Below, piece after piece: positions 15,371 to 23,359 of a DNA stretch of 53,233 bases. How positions within the stretch are numbered: the first letter of the stretch is position 1; the number at the start of each line of letters is the position of its first letter. The notes below the pieces were generated by a model, which was not told where the DNA came from, searched no databases, and saw nothing but the letters and a program-made list of their open reading frames with translations. The stretch comes from Nitrospinota bacterium. Lineage in GTDB: Bacteria; Nitrospinota_A; UBA7883; JACRGQ01. The position numbers and the translations under genes are program-made. Location of the stretch: the NCBI GenBank assembly GCA_016200345.1, contig JACQEX010000058.1:1-53233 (forward strand). Direction: 5' to 3'.

Positions 15371-16249
15371 TTATTTCCCAGATTTTAAAACTTTTTGAAT
15401 TGTTTCGCCAATATCCGCCGGGCTCACGCAGACGTGAATGCCGGCCTTTTGCATGGCCTCCATTTTTTCCTTTGCGGTTCCCTTGCCACCCGCGATTATG
15501 GCCCCCGCATGGCCCATTCGCCTCCCCGGGGGCGCCGTCTGGCCGGCTATGAAGCCGACAACCGGTTTTTTAACGTTGTTCTTGATGTAGTCGGCGGCCT
15601 CCTCCTCCGCCGAGCCGCCAATCTCGCCTATCATCACTATCGCGTCGGTGTCTTTGTCCGCGTTGAAAAGTTTCAGCGCGTCGGTGTGGTTGGTGCCTAT
15701 CACCGGGTCGCCGCCTATGCCGATGCAGGTGGACTGGCCGATGCCAAGCGCGGTCAGCTGGCCCACCGCCTCGTAGGTAAGCGTGCCGGAGCGGGAGACG
15801 ATGCCGACCCGTCCTTTCTTATGGATGTGTCCCGGCATGATGCCGATTTTGGCCTCGCCGGGGGTGATGATTCCGGGGCAGTTCGGCCCTATTAGCCGGG
15901 AATGGCCCCCTTTAATGGCGTTAAAGGCCTTTACCATGTCCTGCGCCGGGATTCCCTCGGTTATGCAGACGATGAGTTCTATCCCCGCGTCGAACGCCTC
16001 CAAAATCGCGTCCGCCGCGAAAGGGGGGGGGACGAATATCATGGTGGCGTTCGCCTTCGTCTCTTTAACGGCGTCGCGCACGGTGTTAAAAACCGGGATG
16101 CCCTCCACGTTTCCGCCCGCCTTGCCGGGGGTTACGCCGCCGACCACGTTTGTTCCGTAGCTTTTGCAACCAAGCCCGTGAAAGGTTCCCTCCTTGCCGG
16201 TAATGCCCTGTACGATGAGTCTTGTCTGATTCCCTACCAATACGCTCAT
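15371..16249 (-). CDS. sucD: Succinyl-CoA synthetase alpha subunit
   Basis: This is a 292-aa ADP/GDP-forming enzyme subunit. It has the CoA-binding Rossmann start ([13 protein letters not shown]), [34 protein letters not shown], and the phospho-histidine loop [10 protein letters not shown] with H247. Together with SucC it converts succinyl-CoA, ADP and Pi to succinate, CoA and ATP. The start ATG has AAAGGA just upstream, which overlaps the end of sucC, and only 4 bases separate the genes. The length is normal for the family. Confidence 0.96.
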   Translation of the reverse strand: MSVLVGNQTRLIVQGITGKEGTFHGLGCKSYGTNVVGGVTPGKAGGNVEGIPVFNTVRDAVKETKANATMIFVPPPFAADAILEAFDAGIELIVCITEGIPAQDMVKAFNAIKGGHSRLIGPNCPGIITPGEAKIGIMPGHIHKKGRVGIVSRSGTLTYEAVGQLTALGIGQSTCIGIGGDPVIGTNHTDALKLFNADKDTDAIVMIGEIGGSAEEEAADYIKNNVKKPVVGFIAGQTAPPGRRMGHAGAIIAGGKGTAKEKMEAMQKAGIHVCVSPADIGETIQKVLKSGK

Positions 16250-16253
16250 GTCG

Positions 16254-17417
16254 CTATCCTTTCAACGCCGCGACGGCCTTTTGGGCGCCGTCTTTCATGC
16301 TTGAGGCGATTATGAATTTGAGGCCGCTTTCGGCAAGTATCTTTTTCCCCTCGTCCACGTTTGTCCCCTCCATACGGATGACAATCGGGATTTTAATGTC
16401 AATTTTTCGCGCGGCGGAAACGACCCCGTTAGATAATCTATCACATCTTAAAATCCCGCCAAAGATGTTGATAAATATGGCCTGCACAGATTTATCGGCG
16501 ATGATGATTTTAAGGGCCTCCTCAATCTGTTCCGCGCTTGCCCCGCCGCCCACGTCTAAAAAATTAGCCGGTTCGCCACCAGAGTGTTTAATAATATCCA
16601 TTGTCGCCATGGCGAGTCCCGCGCCGTTGACCATGCATCCGATGTTGCCGTTTAGCTTTATGTAGTTAAGGCTGAATTTGGAGGCCTCTATCTCCAAGGG
16701 GTCTTCCTCGTTGAGATCGCGGTATTCCATAACCTCTTTGTGGCGGAACATTGCGTTGTCGTCATAGGCCAGTTTTGCGTCCAACGCAAGGATTTTTCCG
16801 TCCTTGGTTTGAACAAGGGGGTTTATCTCCGCCATTGAAAGGTCTTCCTTCTCATACATGGTGTAAAACTTTGATATAAAAGAGACGACAGCTCCAATCA
16901 TCTCCTGCGGAAAGGCCAGCCCGTAGGCTATCTGCCTGCACTGGTAGGGCATAATGCCGACCGAAGGGACTACGACGACCTTGATGATTTTCTCGGGGGT
17001 TTTCTCGGCCACTTCCTCGATTTCCATACCCCCTTCGGTGGAGGCCATGATGACGTTTTTGGAAGACGCGCGGTCTAGGACTATGCCAAGGTATAGCTCG
17101 CGTCCGATTTTGCAACCGTCCTCGATAAGGAGCTTTTGAACCAATTTGCCGGACGGCCCGGTTTGGTGGGTGACAAGGGTCATGCCGAGGATGGCTTTGG
17201 CCTGGGCTTCCGCCTCGTCCGCCGAGAAGGCCAGTTTTACGCCCCCCCCCTTGCCGCGTCCGCCGGCGTGAATTTGAGCCTTTACCACGACCGGGTACCC
17301 GGCCAGTCTTCCGGCCAGTTCCCGCGCGTTATATGCGGTTTCGGTGCAAAAGCCGTCCGGCACTGGTATGCCGTGTTTTCGCAGAACCTCTTTCGCCTGA
17401 TATTCATGAAGCTTCAA
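16254..17417 (-). CDS. sucC: Succinyl-CoA synthetase beta subunit
   Basis: This 387-aa ATP-grasp subunit starts at TTG 17417, giving [12 protein letters not shown], the family's canonical N-terminus, with GGAGG 7 bases upstream. An upstream extension of 13 codons is not conserved. Visible features are [18 protein letters not shown], the ATP-grasp core, [31 protein letters not shown] and [10 protein letters not shown]. It is the first gene of the sucC-sucD-korA-korB-ndk-PDZ operon. A plausible promoter lies at 17487-17515. Confidence 0.95.
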   Translation of the reverse strand: MKLHEYQAKEVLRKHGIPVPDGFCTETAYNARELAGRLAGYPVVVKAQIHAGGRGKGGGVKLAFSADEAEAQAKAILGMTLVTHQTGPSGKLVQKLLIEDGCKIGRELYLGIVLDRASSKNVIMASTEGGMEIEEVAEKTPEKIIKVVVVPSVGIMPYQCRQIAYGLAFPQEMIGAVVSFISKFYTMYEKEDLSMAEINPLVQTKDGKILALDAKLAYDDNAMFRHKEVMEYRDLNEEDPLEIEASKFSLNYIKLNGNIGCMVNGAGLAMATMDIIKHSGGEPANFLDVGGGASAEQIEEALKIIIADKSVQAIFINIFGGILRCDRLSNGVVSAARKIDIKIPIVIRMEGTNVDEGKKILAESGLKFIIASSMKDGAQKAVAALKG

Positions 17418-17486
17418 ATCGCGTCCTCCGTCTCGTTTATTGCCTGCCCAGCGCAAGGGGCGAATGTGACCAACCCAAAGATGGTG

Positions 17487-17515
17487 AGAATATCAAATTT
17501 TGGGGTGTTTCGCAA
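17487..17515 (-). promoter_or_regulatory. Candidate promoter of the suc-kor-ndk operon
   Basis: On the minus strand TTGCGA (17515-17510), a 17-base spacer and TATTCT (17492-17487) precede sucC. Each box matches consensus at 4 of 6 positions. It lies about 70 bases before the TTG start and upstream of no other gene. Confidence 0.4.
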
Positions 17516-17540
17516 GGGTTGGAAAGGGGAGGGAACTGGC

Positions 17541-17570
17541 CTCACGCGAAGCCGCGAAGAACGCGAAGAG
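17541..17570. repeat. Short dispersed repeat, family D (CACGCGAAGCCGCGAAG)
   Basis: CTCACGCGAAGCCGCGAAG followed by AACGCGAAGAGGAAGG lies in the 343-base gap upstream of sucC. The first 19 bases recur at 41115-41133, where they cut off an HTH gene. Otherwise this gap (17418-17760) holds only a candidate promoter, a family A repeat and an AT-rich stretch near motB. Confidence 0.6.
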
Positions 17571-17583
17571 GAAGGACTTAGTT

Positions 17584-17680
17584 GGTGGGTACACCCTTTA
17601 GGGTGTACGTCGGCCTGTAAAGGCCGGGGAATTTATTGCCGCTTGCGCGACAATGCACAGCCTCAAGGCCGTGCCTACCG
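17584..17680. repeat. Four-hairpin repeat, family A
   Basis: This is a 97-base element with GGTGGGTAC and GTGCCTACC ends. Four successive hairpins are visible: GTACACCC/GGGTGTAC, CGGCCT/AGGCCG, TTGCCGC/GCGACAA (imperfect) and GCACAGCC/GGCCGTGC. It shares its right half with the copy at 589-750 almost base for base. Confidence 0.8.
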
Positions 17681-17760
17681 TTCTCATTCTCCGATGGAGA
17701 CACCGTTCACGGTATTAATATATTTCACGGGAATGATAAAAGAAAAACAGTCCGAAATAA

Positions 17761-18630
17761 CTACTGGGCCGGGACGGGGGAGGGCGCCGGCGTAGGTAGG
17801 GTGATGTCGGAGGTGCCCAGCTCGGGAACCCTTGTCTGGCTGTTTTCCTCGTTCTTTTTCTTTTCGTAGAGCAGGATAAGGCTTATGCGCCTGTTCCGGG
17901 CGTCCTTCGGGTTTTCCTTTATGTACGGCTCGGTGTCGGCGTAGCCCACGACGCGCGCGATTCTGTACGGGTCTATTCCGTCCGCTTGAAGCTCTTTGCG
18001 CGCGGCCGAGGCCCTCATCGTTGAAATCTCCCAGTTGCTTATTCCGTTTGCGCTGTAGGGGGTGGAGTCGGTGTGGCCCTCGACCGCGATTCTGTTCGTG
18101 GTTTCCTTGATATTTTCGGAAATGAGGCCCAACACCTCTTTGGCGCGTTCGGTCAGCACCGCGCTACCCGGCTCGAACATCGGGTTTCCCTCCTTGTCCA
18201 CTATTTGGATTCGGATTCCCCCCTCGAAGACGTCGAGCACAATCTGATTCTTCAGCTTCTCAAACCTGGCCCCCATTTGGGCCTGGATTTTTGTGGAGAT
18301 GTCCTCCATCGTCATGTCCCGGGTCGTCGCGCCTTTGGCCATGTCCTTATGCGTTTCTCCGCCCGGTTTTTGCATCACGGCGGGCGCGCCGGAAAGAACG
18401 GACGAACTTCCGGCCTTGAAAATATTAAACTCCTTAAAGTACTCCGCCATGACGATGCGCTTTTCCGGCGAGACCATGGCCAATAGCCACAGCAAAAGGA
18501 AAAACGCCATCATCGCGGTCACGAAGTCGGCGTAGGCCACCTTCCAAGAGCCGCCGTGCGCGCCGGCGTGGCCCCCCTTTTTTATCTTCTTTATTACGGT
18601 GGCCTTGTCGCCCTTTTTTGCGTCGGACAT
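17761..18630 (-). CDS. motB: Flagellar motor stator protein MotB
   Basis: This 289-aa protein has a basic cytoplasmic N-terminus, one membrane helix (about 31-52) with the proton-carrying Asp35 in YADFVTAMMAF, a plug/linker, and a C-terminal OmpA-like peptidoglycan-binding domain (about 125-270) with VEGHTDSTPY, NWEISTMRA and NPKDARNRR. MotB couples ion flow to flagellar rotation with MotA. The tail is Pro/Thr-rich. It overlaps motA by one base. The helix sequence fits the proton-type stator, though this is an inference. Confidence 0.94.
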   Translation of the reverse strand: MSDAKKGDKATVIKKIKKGGHAGAHGGSWKVAYADFVTAMMAFFLLLWLLAMVSPEKRIVMAEYFKEFNIFKAGSSSVLSGAPAVMQKPGGETHKDMAKGATTRDMTMEDISTKIQAQMGARFEKLKNQIVLDVFEGGIRIQIVDKEGNPMFEPGSAVLTERAKEVLGLISENIKETTNRIAVEGHTDSTPYSANGISNWEISTMRASAARKELQADGIDPYRIARVVGYADTEPYIKENPKDARNRRISLILLYEKKKNEENSQTRVPELGTSDITLPTPAPSPVPAQ

Positions 18631-19487
18631 TATTTCTTAATCTTGGCCATTGCGGCCTCGACCTCCTGGAAGGTGGGACGCTGGGAGCCGGGTATTACGC
18701 GTCTGCCGAACTCAACGGCGACCTGCGGTGCGTCCCCGCGTACGAACGCGACCAGAATTATTTTGAGGACGCCGTAGTATTGGTGGTCCTCGTGGGCCAG
18801 CGCCTCCAGCGCCTTCGAGATGGGGCCCACGTATCCGTAGCACAAGAGCACGCCCAAAAAGGTGCCGACCAGCGCCGCGCCGACGTGGTGGCCCAGCACG
18901 GAGGGGGGCTCGTCAATTTTGCCCATGGTTATGACGACGCCAAGCACGGCGGCGACTATTCCAAGGCCCGGGAGCGCGTCCGCCACGTTTGCTACCACGC
19001 GGGAGGGGGTCGTGGCCTCGTCGTGGTGCGAATCCATTTCAGCGTCGAGCAACGACTCCAAATCGTGGTGTGAGATGGTGGTGGACATGATGGTCCGCAG
19101 TGTGTCGGTGATAAAGTACATGGCGTGGTGGTTGTGGAAAAGTTTGGGGTATTTGGGGAATATCTTGCTTTTGTCCGGCTTTTCCACGTCCTCTTCGATG
19201 GAGATTAGCCCCTCGCGGCGAATCTTGAAGAAGATTTCGCTCATCAGCATGAGTATTTCGAGGTAGTCGGCCTTGCCGTAGGTCTTGCCAGAGAAGAGTT
19301 TTTTGAGGTCGGCAAGCACCAGCTTGATTATCTTGGCCGGGGCCTGGATGATGAACCCGCCAAGCGCAGCCCCGCCGATGATTACAAGCTCCGCCGGCTG
19401 GATAAGCACGGAAAAGTTTCCCTTTTCCATGGCGTACCCGGCCAAGACGCACCCTATTACTACGATGGCGCCGATTACAAACGTCAT
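18630..19487 (-). CDS. motA: Flagellar motor stator protein MotA
   Basis: This 285-aa membrane protein has four expected helices (first at about 3-20, second at about 30-48, third and fourth around 175-195 and 208-230). The conserved PGLGIVAAVLGVVITMG lies in helix 3, and the cytoplasmic loop carries charged residues (KIRREG, EEDVE) that contact the rotor. Length and loops fit the proteobacterial MotA. ATG 19487 has AAGGA upstream, overlapping the end of the PilZ gene region 13 bases before it. The order PilZ protein-motA-motB suggests the PilZ protein acts on the stator. Confidence 0.94.
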   Translation of the reverse strand: MTFVIGAIVVIGCVLAGYAMEKGNFSVLIQPAELVIIGGAALGGFIIQAPAKIIKLVLADLKKLFSGKTYGKADYLEILMLMSEIFFKIRREGLISIEEDVEKPDKSKIFPKYPKLFHNHHAMYFITDTLRTIMSTTISHHDLESLLDAEMDSHHDEATTPSRVVANVADALPGLGIVAAVLGVVITMGKIDEPPSVLGHHVGAALVGTFLGVLLCYGYVGPISKALEALAHEDHQYYGVLKIILVAFVRGDAPQVAVEFGRRVIPGSQRPTFQEVEAAMAKIKK

Positions 19488-19500
19488 TTAAAGTCCTTCT

Positions 19501-20010
19501 TCATTCGTCCCTCTTTTTTCGCATCAACTCTCTTTGTCTCGAGAACACATAGTGCACTATGCGGTCTCGTATATCTTCGCTCATCGGGAGGTAGTTTAGC
19601 AATAGCCCCCCGTCGGCGTACCTCAAAACTTTCGCTCCGATGTACAACGCCAAGGGGGTGGCCGATGGGAGGAGGGTTTTTATCTCCACTAGGGCGTCCA
19701 CTTGGAACTGCTCCTGCCCGTAAATCTTTATTCCTCCTCCGCTAATTTCGACCCTCCTATAAGGAAGCTGGCTAAACTCGCCGTGCTCCTTGTGAAGAAG
19801 GGTCAGAACCGCGTCCAGCTTCGCATCCAGCACCCTTAACCAGGTCTGAAGTACTTTATCGTCAAGTTCCGGTAAATCCTTTACTTCCGTCAGTTGAATA
19901 TCCGTGGCCATCCTCGTGCCAAGGCGTTCCTCCCCCTCCGAGAGGGGGGTCAAAGTGATGGGTATAAACGCCTCCACGCAGGAATAGGAGCCGTGCAGAG
20001 AATTATCCAT
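19501..20010 (-). CDS. PilZ-like protein upstream of motAB
   Basis: This is a 169-aa cytoplasmic protein. The C-terminal 100 residues look like a PilZ domain: PYRRVEISGGGIKIYG resembles the (D/N)xSxxG strand, followed by VEIKTLLPSA and a final helix. The first cyclic-di-GMP arginine motif (RxxxR) is reduced to YRR, so ligand binding is uncertain. The first 33 residues include a palindromic CCCCCTCTCGGAGGGGG stretch in the DNA and may not be translated. A shorter start at MATDIQLTEVK is possible. It lies 13 bases upstream of motA in the same direction, suggesting motor control. Confidence 0.65.
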   Translation of the reverse strand: MDNSLHGSYSCVEAFIPITLTPLSEGEERLGTRMATDIQLTEVKDLPELDDKVLQTWLRVLDAKLDAVLTLLHKEHGEFSQLPYRRVEISGGGIKIYGQEQFQVDALVEIKTLLPSATPLALYIGAKVLRYADGGLLLNYLPMSEDIRDRIVHYVFSRQRELMRKKRDE

Positions 20011-20096
20011 CTACCTCCCAGCCGCCTTTCGCATGCCATATTCATACATAAAGCGGGGAAAACTGCAAGCAAACTATCTGGGGGGCGCGTAGGGGG

Positions 20097-20345
20097 TTGG
20101 GTAGGGCCTTAATGTCTAGGAATATTTTAATGCGCGTATTATACGCTAGCATGAGATTGACGGGAGGAATTAAACAGAAAGATTTAAGAAGCGTATATTT
20201 TCCGAGTATGAAAAATAGTTTTTATTGGTCGTCCACTGCCTACGAGGTCTATCAAGACCGCGTGTTGGTCGTCTTCTTTAACGATGGCAACGTCGGCCAC
20301 ACCGGCAAGAACGACGCAAACTACGCCCGTTGCGTCCGCCGCTGA
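20097..20345 (+). pseudogene. 3' remnant of a DUF1566 (Lcl) domain gene
   Basis: The frame ends with FYWSSTAYEVYQDRVLVVFF, then NDGNVGHTGKNDANYARCVRR and a stop. This is the classic C-terminal block of DUF1566/Lcl domains (YWSST...F..G.V....K....Y.RCVR). Everything before about codon 25 is unrelated, so only the last third of the domain remains. No ribosome-binding site or signal peptide is evident. It is alone on the plus strand in a 354-base gap between minus-strand genes and is most simply a decaying fragment. Confidence 0.65.
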
Positions 20346-20364
20346 CAGTGAGCCGATTATTTGA

Positions 20365-21519
20365 TTAACTGGCGCTTTCCCTCAAATATTTTAGAAAGGC
20401 TGGAAGGTTGCAGGATATGCGGTGCTCGTCGCCGGATGACCGACTGGTTTGAGATATAAGGAAGCTTCTCGAGGCTTTTATCATTTCCGCCGTTTTATCC
20501 AACCGCGCCATGTCCGCTGGCGACGGCGAAGACGTCAGTTTTATTTCGACAGCCCACAGTTCTTTTCCGAAGTCCAAGACCAGGTCTAATTCGTGTTGGT
20601 CGCTTGATCTGAAGTGGTAGGCGTCGACCTTCCGTCCAATCGCCGAAAGCTCCCCCAACGCCTGCTCAATGACGAAGCCCTCCCAGCTCGCGCCGACCCA
20701 TGGTTGCGCCATCAAGGTGCGCTCGTTTGGTACGTTAAGCAAGGCATGAAGCAGGCCGCTGTCACGCCAGTAGACCTTAGGCGTTTTAACAAGGCGCTTA
20801 CGGATATTGGTTTGAAACGACGGCAACCGTCTTATCAGGAAAGCGCCCACCAAGTAATCAAGGTACGTGTTGACGGTATGGTACGAGAGACCAAGGCTTT
20901 GACCAACCTGTGAGGCGTTCCAAGCCTGTCCATGAAGTGCCGCCAGCATGCGAAGCAGACGATCCGTAGTTTGCGGTTTTGATGGCAGGCCCCATGCCGG
21001 CAGGTCGCGTTGGGTTAAAAGCGAAACGTAGTCTTGTTGCCATCGCGGATACTGCTTTGGAACCAGCACTCCGCCGTCCGGGTATCCCCCGCACATCCAG
21101 CGTCTCGCGCCCGAATCTTTCGTTTTCAACTCTGTTATGAGAAACGGGGTCAACTCCACCAACGATAGGCGTCCGGCAAGAGATTCCGAAACCTGAACCA
21201 TAAGGGAAGGGGACACGGATCCAAGTAGAAGAAATCGTCCGTTTCGTTTGCGCTTACTATCTATGGCTCCGCGTAGGCGAGAGAATATGTCGGGCCAAGT
21301 TTGGGCCTCGTCCAATATCACCATGTCCTTCCCGTCCGCCAGACGGTTCCACTCAAGATCCAAGCGAAGGCGTTCGGAATTTTGCTCTAGGTCAAAATAG
21401 AGTCCCCCCATCGACCGAGCAAGGGTGGTCTTTCCGCATTGGCGGGGTCCAACTAATGCCACTGCCGGGCTGGAGTCCAGCCGCTCAACGATCTGCAGGC
21501 GAACCAACCTATTAATCAT
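20365..21519 (-). CDS. AAA ATPase with DUF4143 domain
   Basis: This 384-aa protein of the AAA_14/DUF4143 group has Walker A GPRQCGKTTLA near residue 25, Walker B MVILDEAQTWP, the sensor stretch LLGSVSPSL and a winged-helix-like middle. A C-terminal DUF4143 part carries HELDLVLDFGKELWAVEIK, which resembles a PD-(D/E)XK nuclease core (E-x-D...EIK). The family is common in accessory regions. Its function is unproven, with ideas ranging from toxin-antitoxin-like to defence roles. The gene stands alone with its own promoter, beside a decayed gene, which suggests horizontal acquisition. Confidence 0.85.
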   Translation of the reverse strand: MINRLVRLQIVERLDSSPAVALVGPRQCGKTTLARSMGGLYFDLEQNSERLRLDLEWNRLADGKDMVILDEAQTWPDIFSRLRGAIDSKRKRNGRFLLLGSVSPSLMVQVSESLAGRLSLVELTPFLITELKTKDSGARRWMCGGYPDGGVLVPKQYPRWQQDYVSLLTQRDLPAWGLPSKPQTTDRLLRMLAALHGQAWNASQVGQSLGLSYHTVNTYLDYLVGAFLIRRLPSFQTNIRKRLVKTPKVYWRDSGLLHALLNVPNERTLMAQPWVGASWEGFVIEQALGELSAIGRKVDAYHFRSSDQHELDLVLDFGKELWAVEIKLTSSPSPADMARLDKTAEMIKASRSFLISQTSRSSGDEHRISCNLPAFLKYLRESAS

Positions 21520-21526
21520 GCCATGT

Positions 21527-21554
21527 ATTATAGAATATAATTTCTATTTTGCAA
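21527..21554 (-). promoter_or_regulatory. Promoter of the DUF4143 ATPase gene
   Basis: On the minus strand TTGCAA (21554-21549), a 16-base spacer and a perfect TATAAT (21532-21527) end 7 bases before the ATG at 21519. The start point would fall on or within about 2 bases of the ATG, which predicts a leaderless mRNA. Confidence 0.6.
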
Positions 21555-21592
21555 CAATTGTCAGGCGTTGCGTTCTTAAGTATCGAGGTCGA

Positions 21593-21648
21593 GGGTGAGG
21601 AGTGACCGAAAACGTAGTTCGTGTGACTAATGCACTACCGCCTCACCC
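21593..21648. other. Nested inverted repeat between the ATPase gene and gpmI
   Basis: GGGTGAGG (21593-21600) is repeated in inverse as CCTCACCC (21641-21648). Inside, GTAGT and ACTAC form a second stem. The structure fills the middle of the divergent gap. It could be an operator or a transcribed hairpin. No partner was found elsewhere in the window. Confidence 0.35.
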
Positions 21649-21687
21649 ACGCTGGTATCCGCGGATAAAGCGGGGTAGAATCATGAA

Positions 21688-23238
21688 ATGCGAAATAAAA
21701 ATGTTCCGGTGGTGGTTCTTTGCATACTCGACGGGTGGGGGCATAATCCCAACGAATATGGCAACGCAATAAAAGCGGGCAAAACGCCGAATTTTGACGT
21801 TCTGAACGACAAATATCCGCCCGTCCTAGTGAACGCGTCCGGCGAGGCGGTCGGCCTCCCCGAGGGGCAGATGGGCAACTCCGAGGTGGGGCATCTCAAC
21901 ATCGGCGCCGGAAGGGTGGTCATGCAGGAACTCCCCAAAATAAATTCCGCCATCAATAACGGCTCATTCTTTTCCAATCCCGTAATCACCGAGGGGATGC
22001 AAAAGGCGCGCGACGCCGGGGCGGGATATCACCTTGTCGGGCTTTTGTCCGACGGCGGGGTGCACAGCCACATCGGCCATCTGGAGGCGTTCCTCGAAAA
22101 GGCCAAAAGAGAGGGGCTTACCAAAGTTTACGTCCACGCGATGATGGACGGGCGCGACACCTCGCCCACGGCTGGCGCGGAATACATGGCGCAACTTACA
22201 AACGTGGTTAATGAAAAAGGCGTCGGGAAAATCGCCGTCGTATGCGGACGGTATTACGGAATGGACAGGGACAACCGCTGGGAGCGCGTCCAGAGGGCCT
22301 ACAACGCGATGGTTCGCGGCGAGGGGGCGCTTAAGACCAACCCCGTGGCGGCGCTTAAGGAATCGTATGCAAAGGAAATCACCGACGAATTTATAGAGCC
22401 GACCGTGATTGTAAACTCCCACGGAGCGCCGGAGGGGATTATACGAAAAGGGGACGTGGTCCAATTTTTCAACTTTCGTTCCGACCGCGTGCGCGAGATG
22501 GTGCGCGCGTTGAACGACGACGATTTTAAGGGGTTCGACAGGGGCGCAAAACCGGGGGTGCATATTTACTGCATCACGGAATACAGCGAGGATTTTGACC
22601 TGCCGGTTGCGTTCGACACGCGCCCGCCGAAAAACGGGCTCGGCGAGGTTTTTTCAACTCTCGGCCTTAAACAGTTTAGGACGGCGGAGACGGAGAAATA
22701 TCCGCACGTGACGTTTTTCTTCAACGGCGGATTGGAGACCGTCTACGAGGGGGAGACGCGCAAGATGGTTCCATCCCCGAAGGTGGCGACATACGACCTT
22801 CAGCCGGAGATGAGCGCCGTGGAGGTTACGGACGGCGTTGTTTCCGCCGTCATCGGAAACGAGTACGACGCGGTTATAGTGAACATCGCAAACGGAGACA
22901 TGGTGGGGCACACCGGCGTTTTTCCCGCCGCCGTGAAGGCTGTGGAGACCGTTGACCAATGCGTCGGACGGATTATGGATGCGGTGAACAAGGTCGGCGG
23001 TTATTTGGTTTTAACGGCGGATCACGGCAACATCGAGGAAAAGCTGGACAAAAATAACCAGCCGATAACGGCGCACAGCACCAACCCGGTTCCGCTTTAC
23101 GTTTACGGGCCTCGGCCGGTCGTGATGTCCAAAACCGCAGGGGCGTTGTGCGACGTCGCGCCGACGGTGCTGAAGCTGATGGGAATCAAACAGCCGCCGG
23201 AGATGACCGGCAGGCCGCTGTTTGATTTTGCGTCGTGA
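21688..23238 (+). CDS. gpmI: 2,3-bisphosphoglycerate-independent phosphoglycerate mutase
   Basis: This 516-aa alkaline-phosphatase-superfamily enzyme interconverts 3- and 2-phosphoglycerate. It has LCILDGWGHN (metal ligand D15), the phosphorylated Ser65 in QMGNSEVGHLNIGAGR, HAMMDGRDTSP, GRYYGMDRDNRW, FFNFRSDR, TADHGNIEE and AHSTNPVPLY. The full length matches the family. ATG 21688 has no good Shine-Dalgarno. A -10-like TAGAAT at 21676-21681 lies only 6 bases upstream, so the mRNA may be leaderless. Another ATG at 21683 is out of frame. A family A repeat follows the stop. Confidence 0.95.
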   Translation: MRNKNVPVVVLCILDGWGHNPNEYGNAIKAGKTPNFDVLNDKYPPVLVNASGEAVGLPEGQMGNSEVGHLNIGAGRVVMQELPKINSAINNGSFFSNPVITEGMQKARDAGAGYHLVGLLSDGGVHSHIGHLEAFLEKAKREGLTKVYVHAMMDGRDTSPTAGAEYMAQLTNVVNEKGVGKIAVVCGRYYGMDRDNRWERVQRAYNAMVRGEGALKTNPVAALKESYAKEITDEFIEPTVIVNSHGAPEGIIRKGDVVQFFNFRSDRVREMVRALNDDDFKGFDRGAKPGVHIYCITEYSEDFDLPVAFDTRPPKNGLGEVFSTLGLKQFRTAETEKYPHVTFFFNGGLETVYEGETRKMVPSPKVATYDLQPEMSAVEVTDGVVSAVIGNEYDAVIVNIANGDMVGHTGVFPAAVKAVETVDQCVGRIMDAVNKVGGYLVLTADHGNIEEKLDKNNQPITAHSTNPVPLYVYGPRPVVMSKTAGALCDVAPTVLKLMGIKQPPEMTGRPLFDFAS

Positions 23239-23245
23239 TAATTTC

Positions 23246-23345
23246 GGTAGGTACAGGGCCTCAGCCATGTACTTGTTGCCCCGAAGTGGCAAGAATTCAT
23301 CATGCCTTCGGCATGAAGTACACACTAAAGAGTGTGTACCCACCG
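23246..23345. repeat. Four-hairpin repeat, family A
   Basis: This is a 100-base element from GGTAGGTAC to GTACCCACC. It contains hairpins GTACAGGGC/GCCATGTAC, TTGCC/GGCAA, CATGCC/GGCATG and a perfect GTACACACT/AGTGTGTAC. It fills the gap between gpmI and the decarboxylase gene and ends 14 bases before that gene's ATG. Confidence 0.85.
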
Positions 23346-23359
23346 GGGGGGCACTTGCA

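Noticed and set aside
23222..23359. N-terminal extension of the UbiD-type protein
   Set aside because: These codons are the family A hairpin repeat. The conserved start is at 23360.
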